From Acidimicrobiia bacterium (lineage in GTDB: Bacteria > Actinomycetota > Acidimicrobiia > Acidimicrobiales > VFJN01), in the NCBI GenBank assembly GCA_009694375.1, contig SHVB01000002.1:62001-126000 (forward strand): a stretch of 64,000 nt of DNA, read 5' to 3'. The position numbers were made by a program, and so were the translations under genes. Shown in pieces: positions 45,511 through 53,003 of the stretch (the first letter of the stretch is position 1; each line of letters starts with the position of its first letter). Under the pieces are notes generated by a model, which ran no database searches, was not told where the DNA came from, and saw only the letters and a list, made by a program, of their open reading frames with translations.

Positions 45511-48042
45511 CTACACCTCCAAGGGAAGCGAGGGCATCTCCCGGCCGAGATAGGCCGAGATGGCTTCGAACGATACAGGAGTGGCGAAGTAGAAGCCCTG
45601 GGCGAGGTCACAGCCCATCTCCGCCAATCTCTGCCGCTGCTCGTTGTGCTCCACGCCCTCGGCGATGGTGGGCAGGCCCAACGTCTGGGCCATGCGGATG
45701 ATGGCCTCAACGAGACCCGCCTGAGAGACATCGGCCGTGATCTCGTCCACGAAGGACTTGTCGATCTTGAGAATGTCCACCGGCAATCGCTGCAGGTACG
45801 CAAGCGACGAATATCCGGTTCCAAAGTCGTCGATGGCGATCCTCACGCCGATGTCGTGCAACTTGGTCAGGGTTTTGATGGCGCTTTCGGTATCGACCAT
45901 GATCTCGCTCTCAGTGATTTCGAGGATCAACTGGTCGGCATGGACGCCATTCTCCTCCAGGGAAGCGGTGACCCGGCTCGCCAATCCATCACCAATGAGT
46001 TGCAGGGACGATACGTTTACGCTGACGGCGAAGGCCGGTCCTCCGAGGTCGGCCTGCTGCCAACCCCGCAGGTCGGCGATCGCTTGGTCCAGGATTTGGT
46101 AGCTGATGTCGGCGATGAGGCCCGTCTCTCGCGCCAACCCGAGGAAGTCGGCCGGTTGGAGCTCACCGCGCACGGGATGCTGCCACCGTGCCAGTGCCTC
46201 GACAGCCACGATCCGCCCCGAGGCCAGCTCCACGATGGGTTGATACCGCGGCCTGAACTCCCCCTGATCAACCGCAATACGCAGGGCGGCATCTTTCTCC
46301 AAACGGCTTAACGCGCTGGCGTGCATCGTTGGGACGAATATCTCAGAACGGCCCTTGCCATTGCGCTTGGCGGTGTACATGGCAAGGTCGGCGTTGCGCA
46401 GAATCTGATCGCCGGTTATCCCCGGCGTCGCGAAGGAGACACCGATGCTCACGCTGGCCGAAACCGACTGCGCCGTACCGTCATCGTTGGCCGACCTGAT
46501 CGTAAAGACGCGTTTGAAGGCCCCCAGTATTCGATCGGCCAACAACTTGACCTCGGCTTCGCCACCGGCATTCTCCACCAGCACAGCAAACTCGTCGCCG
46601 CCAATCCGGGCCACGGTATCCGCGACCCGAACACACTGATCAAGGCGTTCGGTCACCGCGATCAGGAGGCGATCACCGGCCCCGTGTCCAAGGCTGTCGT
46701 TGACCGTTTTAAAATCATCAATGTCGAGGAAGAGGACGGCCAGGCTGCCCGTAGATCGATCCCAGCGCTCCAGGCCGTGCGCAACCCGGTCTCCAAAAAG
46801 GTTCTTGTTGGCTAAACCCGTGAGCGGATCATGCAGGGCCTGGTGCATGAGTTGCCCCTCGAGGCGGATGCGCTCAGTCGCCTCACGGAAGCACCACACC
46901 CGTCCTACGATCTGGCCATCAATGAACTGGGGCTGGGAAAAGCTGTCGAACACTCGCCCGTCAATAAAATGAACCATGGTCGCCGTGTGCATGTCGGGTT
47001 TCGCCGAGGCTTCGATGCCGGTGTTGAGGAACGCGACGGGGTCCACCACCTGATCGAGCAAGTGCTGAACCGTCGCCGAGTCAGCGCCGGTGGTTTCGGT
47101 TCCTAATATGGGGTAATCCTCGGGTAAGTGCCAAACTTCGGCGAAGCGGCGGTTCACATTGGTCACGGCACCGTTTTTGTCCACCACCAAAATGCCGTCG
47201 CCGGTGGCGTCTAAGGTGGCGCTGAGCACCGACAGCGTGTTGCGGAGTTCGAGCTCCGCGGCGAAGCGGGACGAGACATCGTGACCAGAGACCACGAACG
47301 CCCCCACGGTGGGATCCTCGAGCAGGTTCACGAACGTCAGTTGAAAGCGAGAGGGTTCATCAGTGCTCGTACTGCGGAGCCGAAGGGTTGCGATAGGAGC
47401 AGATCCCGCACCCGGCAAACCTTCCTTGGCCTCGGTCAGAGCGTTGCGAAGAACCGCATGGTCGGCCGGAACAACAAGATCAGAAAGAGGGTGACCCATC
47501 ACAGCATCGGGATCGTGGCCCAACCAACGCGCCAACGCACCCGACACGGCATCGACACACCCATCGGGTGACACCAGCATCATCAGACTGGCGGCGTTGT
47601 GCACCAACGACCGAAACTTGGCCGTGTCGTCAATCGCGAGTTCATGTTTGCGCCGTTCAGTGATGTCGCGAATGCTCAGCACCACTCCGCCCTCCACCAA
47701 TCCGTGGAGGGGCGAACCGACGATTTCTGACAAAAACCATCCACTGGCATTGCGCAGCCTCACCTCGACCGGACTCCCCATCTCCTTTTCCTGCACAGTC
47801 TGCAGTGCCAAAAGGGCGAAATCGAGGTCGTCGGGGTGCAAGAGGTCGAACGCTGAAAGACCGGCGACCGAGGCCAGCGAGTGGCCGAACATCCGCCCGG
47901 CCGCCTGATTTCCCCACAGAACGTCGCCGTTGGCGGCAATCACCACGATGGCCTCTGGCAGGCCAGCCAGCACCCGGATCAATGCCGCATCGTCCAGCAC
48001 ATCGGGCATGCGAGACGAGAGGGTCGGCTCCTTTTCCCTCAT
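45511..48042 (-). CDS. PAS-PAS-PAS-GGDEF-EAL protein (cyclic-di-GMP turnover)
   Basis: 843 residues from ATG at 48042 (AAGG nine bases upstream). Three PAS-like sensor domains (about 15-125, 135-255, 260-380), then a GGDEF domain with intact RIGGDEFAVL (about 500) and an EAL domain with VEALARW and DDFGTGYSSLAYLQRLP. Both catalytic motifs look intact, so it could make or break cyclic-di-GMP, with the balance set by PAS input. No membrane segment, so it is cytosolic. Upstream lies the low-GC accessory region. Confidence 0.93.
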   Translation of the reverse strand: MREKEPTLSSRMPDVLDDAALIRVLAGLPEAIVVIAANGDVLWGNQAAGRMFGHSLASVAGLSAFDLLHPDDLDFALLALQTVQEKEMGSPVEVRLRNASGWFLSEIVGSPLHGLVEGGVVLSIRDITERRKHELAIDDTAKFRSLVHNAASLMMLVSPDGCVDAVSGALARWLGHDPDAVMGHPLSDLVVPADHAVLRNALTEAKEGLPGAGSAPIATLRLRSTSTDEPSRFQLTFVNLLEDPTVGAFVVSGHDVSSRFAAELELRNTLSVLSATLDATGDGILVVDKNGAVTNVNRRFAEVWHLPEDYPILGTETTGADSATVQHLLDQVVDPVAFLNTGIEASAKPDMHTATMVHFIDGRVFDSFSQPQFIDGQIVGRVWCFREATERIRLEGQLMHQALHDPLTGLANKNLFGDRVAHGLERWDRSTGSLAVLFLDIDDFKTVNDSLGHGAGDRLLIAVTERLDQCVRVADTVARIGGDEFAVLVENAGGEAEVKLLADRILGAFKRVFTIRSANDDGTAQSVSASVSIGVSFATPGITGDQILRNADLAMYTAKRNGKGRSEIFVPTMHASALSRLEKDAALRIAVDQGEFRPRYQPIVELASGRIVAVEALARWQHPVRGELQPADFLGLARETGLIADISYQILDQAIADLRGWQQADLGGPAFAVSVNVSSLQLIGDGLASRVTASLEENGVHADQLILEITESEIMVDTESAIKTLTKLHDIGVRIAIDDFGTGYSSLAYLQRLPVDILKIDKSFVDEITADVSQAGLVEAIIRMAQTLGLPTIAEGVEHNEQRQRLAEMGCDLAQGFYFATPVSFEAISAYLGREMPSLPLEV

Positions 48043-48114
48043 CGTAGGGCCTTTCCCATCCCGCAATATTAGTGCATCGTCTAGGCCAATTTACCTATTT
48101 TCCAGTTTCTGGCG

Positions 48115-48534
48115 GTGACATTTGCCGCACCTGGGTCGTCGGCGGCAACCCCCGACCCCATCGGAAACCTCCAACCCATCACAGGCGGCGACCAGGCGAT
48201 GGGGCAACTCGTTCCATACCGGCGAGCGATCGGTGGTGATGACCCAGAGACTCCCGCAGGCACGCCCACATCACCGGGCAAGCCCGGTGATGTCAGCGGC
48301 GGAGTTACACCCTCGAGTGCGACCGGGTTCTACTCACGGTTCCAACTCGACACCGTTCGTGGGATCAAAGAACTTGGCGAGATATTCAAGAACGTCGTCG
48401 AGCACCTAGGAACTGAAGTCGAACTCGTCTTAGAGATTCGCGCCAACAAAACCGACGGATTCAGCGAGACTGTGCAGCGGACCGTTTCCGAAAACGCTAC
48501 AAACCTCGGGGCCACCGGAACTGAATTCGAGTAG
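48115..48534 (+). pseudogene. C-terminal remnant resembling DUF499-type ATPase
   Basis: The frame encodes a Ser/Thr/Pro-rich linker and then GFYSRFQLDTVRGIKELGEIFKNVVEHL and ELVLEIRANKTDGFSETVQRTVSENATNL (shown in parts), which look like the C-terminus of DUF499/Swt1-type ATP-binding proteins found with DNA methyltransferases in defence loci. There is no room for the 5' part, as the divergent PAS-GGDEF-EAL start lies 73 bp away. GC is lower than that of the flanks. Family assignment is moderate and was made from pattern only. Confidence 0.45.
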
Positions 48535-48564
48535 CCGCCTCAGGATTCTGTCCGCCTGGGCTAG

Positions 48565-48993
48565 GGCGTCGAAGAATGGCCAGCGTTACCGGTCAGCGCG
48601 ATTCTTGGTGAGCACACGATTGCTTCGTTCGACGATTGCGGTGGACACTCAACACCTGGGCTCGGCTACCACTATCACGCCAACGATCCTTCGAAGAACT
48701 CTGTGCTTACGTGCCTGAAAGGTGAACTGGAAACAACTACCGATGCACAAGGCGGTGGTCCTGGAAACGGTCAAGGCCCACCCAACGGTGGAGCGCCAGA
48801 CCTTACTGAGACAGCAGCAAAACTGGGCATAACTGTCCACGAGCTTCACGACGCACTCGACCAATCTCCAAATGGCGACTTCACCACGGCCGCAAAGATC
48901 CTTGGCATTTCCGCGGCTGATCTTCAAGCAGAAATGCCACAACGTCCCACTGGTGCAAACGGTGCGACGGCCGGCTTGCGCGCCTCGCCCTAG
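48565..48993 (+). pseudogene. YHYH-domain protein fragment
   Basis: After a stop at 48562-48564 the frame reads without any start codon to the segment FDDCGGHSTPGLGYHYHAND, a match to the YHYH protein family (YHYH and paired Cys), then a Gly/Pro linker and two helical repeats (LTETAAKLGITVHELHDAL and FTTAAKILGISAADLQAEM). The 5' part of the gene is missing. The first possible start is GTG at 48703, after the motif. Remnant of a secreted protein, lower GC than its flanks. Confidence 0.5.
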
Positions 48994-49424
48994 TCGCCGG
49001 CCAAGAGCCTTCGACTGTGCTCGAGGCTCGCGAGGCGCTCGGTGATGTCGGCCAGCCCGGCGGCGACGGTCCCGCCGCCCCTTGCTTCGATCGCGGACCT
49101 GCCGATCCGAGCGCCCAGCCATTCGATGTCGTCGACCTGGTTCCGGATCGGACGCAGAGCCCACTGACGCTTCCGTAGGGGCAAGCGGCTGGCGACCACG
49201 AGGTGGGCGGTGAGGAAGACCGCCTGTGAGCGGAGCCCAGTAGCAGCCTCGTCGAGGCGATCGCAGGGGCAGCGGGCGTTCCGTAGATCCCGGACCGCTT
49301 CATCGGCGGCATCGACCGCCACAACGAGCCGCCGGTGGAGTCGGGCCACGCTCGTAGCCGCGGTCTCCCACTGCCTCGGCGCGGCCGCTCGCACGCTGTC
49401 CTGACGGCGGCGCATGAGGCGCAT
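48990..49424 (-). CDS. Hypothetical alpha-helical protein
   Basis: 144 residues, basic and rich in Ala/Arg/Leu with long predicted helices, including RIGRSAIEARGGGTVAAGLADITERLASLEHSRR near the C-terminus (shown in part). Two Cys in CPCDRL. Not recognised. It converges on the YHYH fragment with a 4-bp overlap. It may be a small gene of the accessory region. Confidence 0.45.
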   Translation of the reverse strand: MRLMRRRQDSVRAAAPRQWETAATSVARLHRRLVVAVDAADEAVRDLRNARCPCDRLDEAATGLRSQAVFLTAHLVVASRLPLRKRQWALRPIRNQVDDIEWLGARIGRSAIEARGGGTVAAGLADITERLASLEHSRRLLAGD

Positions 49425-49590
49425 GAGGCGCAGGCTAGTAGGCGGGAACGCCTCGTGCCGAAGCTTAGGTGCAATGAGGAGCGCACGGGTCGGTCATCCG
49501 CTCCGCCACCGCCCACTGCGGCACACCTGCCGCCAGATCACCATCACCGACACCAACCAGGTCGACACGATCGAGGGACAGACCCCCGGC

Positions 49591-49862
49591 GACACTGTTG
49601 CGTTGGCGGTTCGCGTTGGGTGGAGACGAGACTGCGGTGATGGGTCGTCGCTGATCTTCCCCGCAGTGCGTGTCGGCTTCATGAGCGTTCGCGGGGTTCC
49701 GCCTCCCGCCCGAGGTCATCCTGTTGGCGGTGCGCTGGTACCTCCGATACGGCCTGTCCTATCGCGACGTCGAGGAGCTGCTGGCGGAGCGCGGAGTCGA
49801 GGTCGATCACGTGACTCTGTTCCGGTGGGTGCAGCGCTTCACGCCACTGCTGGTCGACGCGG
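49591..49862 (+). mobile_element. Truncated IS6-family element (5' end)
   Basis: Begins with GACACTGTTGCGTT, one base different from the terminal repeat of the intact IS6-family element at 58681-59508, and then follows its transposase gene: FRLPPEVILLAVRWYLRYGL and YRDVEELLAERGVEVDHVTL nearly match the intact copy, with a TGA in front of the region where the complete protein continues. Homology ends at about 49862 inside LLVDA. The rest of the element is gone. Confidence 0.85.
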
Positions 49863-50254
49863 GAATCCGCACGTTCATCGACCTCACCACACCCAACGAC
49901 CCGCTCGAACCGTACGCACCCGTGATCACAGAAGCAGCGACCGCCCGGCAACTCGATCTCCTGCACATCAACGTGAGGATCCCCGACCTCGGAGTCCTCA
50001 CCGACGACGAGTACGACCCGATCCTCGAGCTCATCGGCGAGCAGAAGCAGCGCGGAGGGGTCTACGTCCACTGCTGGGGAGGCGTCGGACGCACCGGGAC
50101 CGTCATCGGCAGCCTGCTCGCCCGCCAAGGCCACGACTACCCCTCGATCATGTCCACCCTTGAGGACCTACGCGCCGGGACCAAGAAGGCGAACCGGCCA
50201 TGCCCCGAGACCGAAGTGCAACTCCACGTCCTCCGGCGACGGTCGGCCCCATAG
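49724..50254 (+). CDS. Chimeric gene: transposase N-terminal piece fused in frame to a tyrosine-phosphatase-like domain
   Basis: 176 residues by TTG at 49724. Residues 1-46 come from the IS6 transposase (helix-turn-helix part ending in LLVDA); from about residue 47 the protein continues as GIRTFIDLTTPNDPLEPYAP and later the phosphatase loop VHCWGGVGRTGTVIGSLLA, with the Cys and Arg of dual-specificity phosphatases. The phosphatase normally starts before the LLDAG-like strand, so its own N-terminus has been replaced at a LLVDA/LLDAG-like point of similarity. Whether it is translated is unknown. Confidence 0.7.
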   Translation: MAVRWYLRYGLSYRDVEELLAERGVEVDHVTLFRWVQRFTPLLVDAGIRTFIDLTTPNDPLEPYAPVITEAATARQLDLLHINVRIPDLGVLTDDEYDPILELIGEQKQRGGVYVHCWGGVGRTGTVIGSLLARQGHDYPSIMSTLEDLRAGTKKANRPCPETEVQLHVLRRRSAP

Positions 50255-50347
50255 GACACCGACCACCCCGTCGTCGCCGAAGCGTGCCAGAGGATTCGTC
50301 GCTGCGCCTGGGTAAAAGCAGTGGTGGTGTCTCGATCGTGATCCCCG

Positions 50348-50656
50348 TCATGAGGCGGCTGGGGGTCGCAGGTCGAGGGGGGTGAAATCGTTAGAGCCGT
50401 CGAACAGTTCGAGGAGCTCCTCTTGTCGCGGCTGTCCGAATGCGAGCCGGTACATCCCCCGCAGGCGGGTGAGGCGCTCGTCGCGGTCGATGTCTTTGCT
50501 GAAGGGCAGCGCTGGTATCCAGCGCTGGATCTTCGCCTTGCCGGCATACACCCACCATGGCCAGAGATCACCGAGGCGTGCATGGTGGAGGCGAAGCCTG
50601 CAGTCCCCGAGGAACGAAGCGAGCCAGCGCCCGAACGTCTTCCCCTGCTCCGTCAC
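50348..50656 (-). CDS. Hypothetical protein
   Basis: 102 residues from GTG at 50656, with good third-position GC, which suggests real coding. Trp/Arg-rich (GDLWPWWVYAGKAKIQRW), C-terminal acidic part ending DLRPPAAS. I recognise no family. It is divergent to the next possible gene. Confidence 0.5.
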   Translation of the reverse strand: MTEQGKTFGRWLASFLGDCRLRLHHARLGDLWPWWVYAGKAKIQRWIPALPFSKDIDRDERLTRLRGMYRLAFGQPRQEELLELFDGSNDFTPLDLRPPAAS

Positions 50657-50677
50657 CTACAGGCCGTCGCTCCTGAG

Positions 50678-50959
50678 GTGCTCGATGACCAGTGCGTGGT
50701 CAGGATCTGCGGGCCGGACCGCGATGTGATCCTTCGCCTAATCCGGTGGAACGAGGACGAGACGACACGCCTGCGCCTTGCTCGCCGGAACGCGCAGGAG
50801 AACGAGGACGAGGCGGCAGAAACCCTCGCCGACACCGAACTCTGGCTCGCTGACGCGATGGCCGCGCTCCTCATGCAGGCGCTCCAAGCCGTGCCCAACT
50901 GCCAGCGCTCGGACCGCCATGCGAGGACCGACCGCGGGTCAAGTAGCAGCGAGGCCTGA
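50678..50959 (+). CDS. Hypothetical helical protein, uncertain start
   Basis: The frame has high GC in third positions from about 50660 and encodes a charged helical protein, RICGPDRDVILRLIRWNEDE followed by a Glu/Arg-rich coiled-coil-like stretch. GTG at 50678 is the best local start; a TTG far upstream (50423) would overlap the opposite gene. No family recognised. Confidence 0.4.
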   Translation: MLDDQCVVRICGPDRDVILRLIRWNEDETTRLRLARRNAQENEDEAAETLADTELWLADAMAALLMQALQAVPNCQRSDRHARTDRGSSSSEA

Positions 50960-51451
50960 CGAACTAGTCACGCTCGCACCAGCAGCTCAGCCGTACCGGA
51001 GGACGTACTCCGCCGAAGTGATGGCGGGATCGAGGAAGCGGCAGCTGTCCACGCCCACGAAGCGCTACACGACGAGTCCTCCCGTCAACTCCGCCAGGTC
51101 ACCCGAACCGCCCGCTGCGACGGGCTCATCCACGAGTACCGAAACGCTGCATGACCAGCCACGACACGAGTTTCCGGCACCCACACCCACTCTGCCCGAG
51201 ATGCTGCCGTGATCGGCAGATATGCCCGCAGTCGGATTTGCCTCGATCCTTTGCCCTACGGGGCTCGATCTTGTTCAGCCGAGCCCCAGGTGTGCTGCGA
51301 TACGTGCCATCGCCTTGCGTGAGAATCAGCACATCGCCAACCGCTAGCCCCAGCAACTGAGTACCCGCGGTAGCCGTCAGAGCCGGTCAGAGCCGGTCAG
51401 CCGCGTCGGCTGTGGGTAACTGACCGTGCAAAGAGCGGTGCCAGACTTGAT
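50960..51451. other. Accessory stretch with small fragments only
   Basis: About 490 bases with no convincing gene. One frame around 51040-51154 (+) ends with CDGLIHEYRNAA, which resembles the last residues of some integrase-type transposases, but nothing upstream confirms this. A small direct repeat GTCAGAGCCG occurs twice in a row at about 51377-51396. Confidence 0.4.
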
Positions 51452-51643
51452 TTACGTTCGATGACGAGATCGGAGAGCCCGTATCGTTTCGGCAATCACA
51501 TACAACCCAAAAGCGCCTAACGCTATGTTTACGACTCGCGCGAAACCACTCTGGTACCCGTCGTGAGCAAGAATGTTGAAGAGAACGCTCACGGCCACAG
51601 ATACCGCCAATACCACGGTTCGATAGGGCGTGTGGTCCCGCAC
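51452..51643 (-). CDS. Small two-helix membrane protein
   Basis: 63 residues from GTG at 51643. Two hydrophobic helices (TVVLAVSVAVSVLFNILA and VVNIALGAFGLYVIAETI) and a basic tail. Its GTG overlaps the stop of the upstream 156-residue gene (TAGTG), suggesting that both are real and coupled. Function unknown. Confidence 0.55.
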   Translation of the reverse strand: MRDHTPYRTVVLAVSVAVSVLFNILAHDGYQSGFARVVNIALGAFGLYVIAETIRALRSRHRT

Positions 51644-52113
51644 TATCGAAGCCCTTCGGCACTCATCAAAAGCAAGAAAGTATAGAGGGAGACTCGACGT
51701 GACATATGGTAGCTGTACTTGATGTAGTAGCCGACGTCAACGAGGCTCGTCCCCATCTGGCCGTGCATGGTCCAAGTGTTGAAGACCTTGCTGAACGCCC
51801 CGTAGCCGATACAGGTGCCGACCTTGTAGCTGGACTCCATCTCTTTGGTTTCGATACGGATGATGGCTTGCCACCAGGGCCCGCTTCGACTGTAGGTCAC
51901 CGTCGTAACATGCTGGCGGGTTCGATAGCCGACGTGCTCCCAGTAGAGAGCGACGGCGCACGCACTCACACCACTTAGCCAGTCCGTGTGATTTGTCCAG
52001 CCCGATGACCAGCGGGTCACGGTCGCCAATCCGGATGGATCGAAGCCCCGATATCGCCAGCGCCTACCATCGGACTGGGCTCCCGACGTGGCCCGGAAGA
52101 GGTTGTCTCCCAC
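51643..52113 (-). CDS. Hypothetical protein upstream of tRNA-Arg
   Basis: 156 residues from GTG at 52113, aromatic- and Ser/Tyr-rich with a Trp-rich middle (SGPWWQAIIRIETKE) and lower GC than the chromosomal genes. No family recognised. It starts 16 bp from the tRNA-Arg gene on the opposite strand, so the tRNA promoter must lie inside it; it may be a broken or foreign gene. Confidence 0.45.
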   Translation of the reverse strand: MGDNLFRATSGAQSDGRRWRYRGFDPSGLATVTRWSSGWTNHTDWLSGVSACAVALYWEHVGYRTRQHVTTVTYSRSGPWWQAIIRIETKEMESSYKVGTCIGYGAFSKVFNTWTMHGQMGTSLVDVGYYIKYSYHMSRRVSLYTFLLLMSAEGLR

Positions 52114-52129
52114 GTTTCGCGCCGGCCCC

Positions 52130-52205
52130 GCCCTCGTAGCTCAGGGGATAGAGCATCGGTTTCCTAAACCGTGTGTCGCATGTTCGAATCATGCCGAGGG
52201 CGCCA
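52130..52205 (+). tRNA. tRNA-Arg (anticodon CCT)
   Basis: Cloverleaf: acceptor GCCCTCG/CGAGGGC, D-arm GCTC/GAGC, anticodon loop TTCCTAA (CCT, reads AGG) with one mismatch at the base of the stem, T-arm GCATG/CATGC with TTCGAAT loop, discriminator G and encoded CCA. The 3' half is repeated at 59808-59852. Confidence 0.97.
52159..52203 (+). repeat. Attachment-site copy inside tRNA-Arg (proximal att)
   Basis: 45-bp segment from the anticodon loop to the 3' end of tRNA-Arg that recurs at 59808-59852 with one difference (T to G at 52183/59832, the first T of the T-loop). This is the standard position of integration sites in tRNA genes. Confidence 0.85.
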
Positions 52206-52464
52206 GGATGGCCGCATTAGAACTCGGCCACCGAGTTACAGAGAACAACGAAGGAGCGCAGTGCCGCAGGTACTGCGCTCCTTCTTGTTTGGGGTCGGCT
52301 GCGAACTGAACGGCCGCCAGGGAGTAGAGGGCCCCGACAGGTTCGGTGAACTCCACCTGGACGTTGTCCTGACCGACCAAGACCTTGGCAAAGAAGAACT
52401 GATTCAGCAGACGTCGCACGATGTCGCCGCCCCGGCGGTACGCCTCGTACAGGTCGAACGACAC
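52189..52464 (-). pseudogene. Remnant of serine site-specific recombinase C-terminus
   Basis: The frame on the minus strand contains YEAYRRGGDIVRRLLNQFFF and AKVLVGQDNVQVEFTEPVG, which match the C-terminal part of large serine recombinases (RRLLNQAFFxK followed by an AEPF-like segment). The upstream part of the gene is not recognisable and a TAG occurs at 52558-52560. It lies beside the tRNA, where an integrase gene usually sits. Assigned from pattern only. Confidence 0.5.
52251..52283. terminator. Strong hairpin after tRNA-Arg
   Basis: Perfect 12-bp arms AAGGAGCGCAGT (52251-52262) and ACTGCGCTCCTT (52272-52283), loop of 9 bases, followed by TTGTTT. The flanks AACAA and TTGTT extend the stem with a bulge, so it may act on both strands. 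Confidence 0.8.
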
Positions 52465-52529
52465 AAGCGCAACCCACGCAACGCCAGGGTGAGCGACATC
52501 AACTCGGAGGCAGTCCGCACCCGCGCCCG

Positions 52530-53003
52530 GGTTTCGATCAAGCGCCTGAACGAGCTCCTACCTGGAGTTGACCCGTCTTCTTGGACACCCGATCCTGGGC
52601 GTTGTTCCAGGGGAAGGAGTCCCGGATGGGTGTGATGCTCATGCGTGAGGGAGATCTGATATGGCCGAGTCTCGGTGTTCCGAAAGAGGTGGTTGCTCTC
52701 GAGGCCGTCGCTCATCCCTTACGCCCGTATTGGCGGGCGTGGTGACGTGGTGGCGTGGTGACGTGGTGGGTCGGTGTGTCCTGAGTTCTCGTCTTTCCCG
52801 TACTGGGAGATTGGTTCGTGGTACCGCGAAACGGTCGAGCTGCGCTCGGGCGCGGCCCCTGAGGCTGGGGAGCCGGTGCTGCGATGGCGGTCGGAGCTTG
52901 GCGGGTGTAAGGTGCGGATGGGCTGCGGCTCGATCCGACGAATGTGAAGGCGTTGAGCCCGCGCTCATCATGATCCAGGCTTGTCCCGAGTGAGGAGACA
53001 TTG
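52530..53003. other. Noncoding stretch with 16-bp tandem repeat
   Basis: No convincing gene. At 52741-52770 a unit GGTGACGTGGTGGCGT is repeated almost twice. GAGGAG at the end of this stretch is the ribosome site of the next gene. The promoter of the SGNH gene must lie here. Confidence 0.5.

Noticed and set aside
51040-51154. Possible integrase tail ending DGLIHEYRNAA
   Set aside because: Only the last residues look familiar; no catalytic region is nearby. Kept as a note under the stretch 50960-51451.
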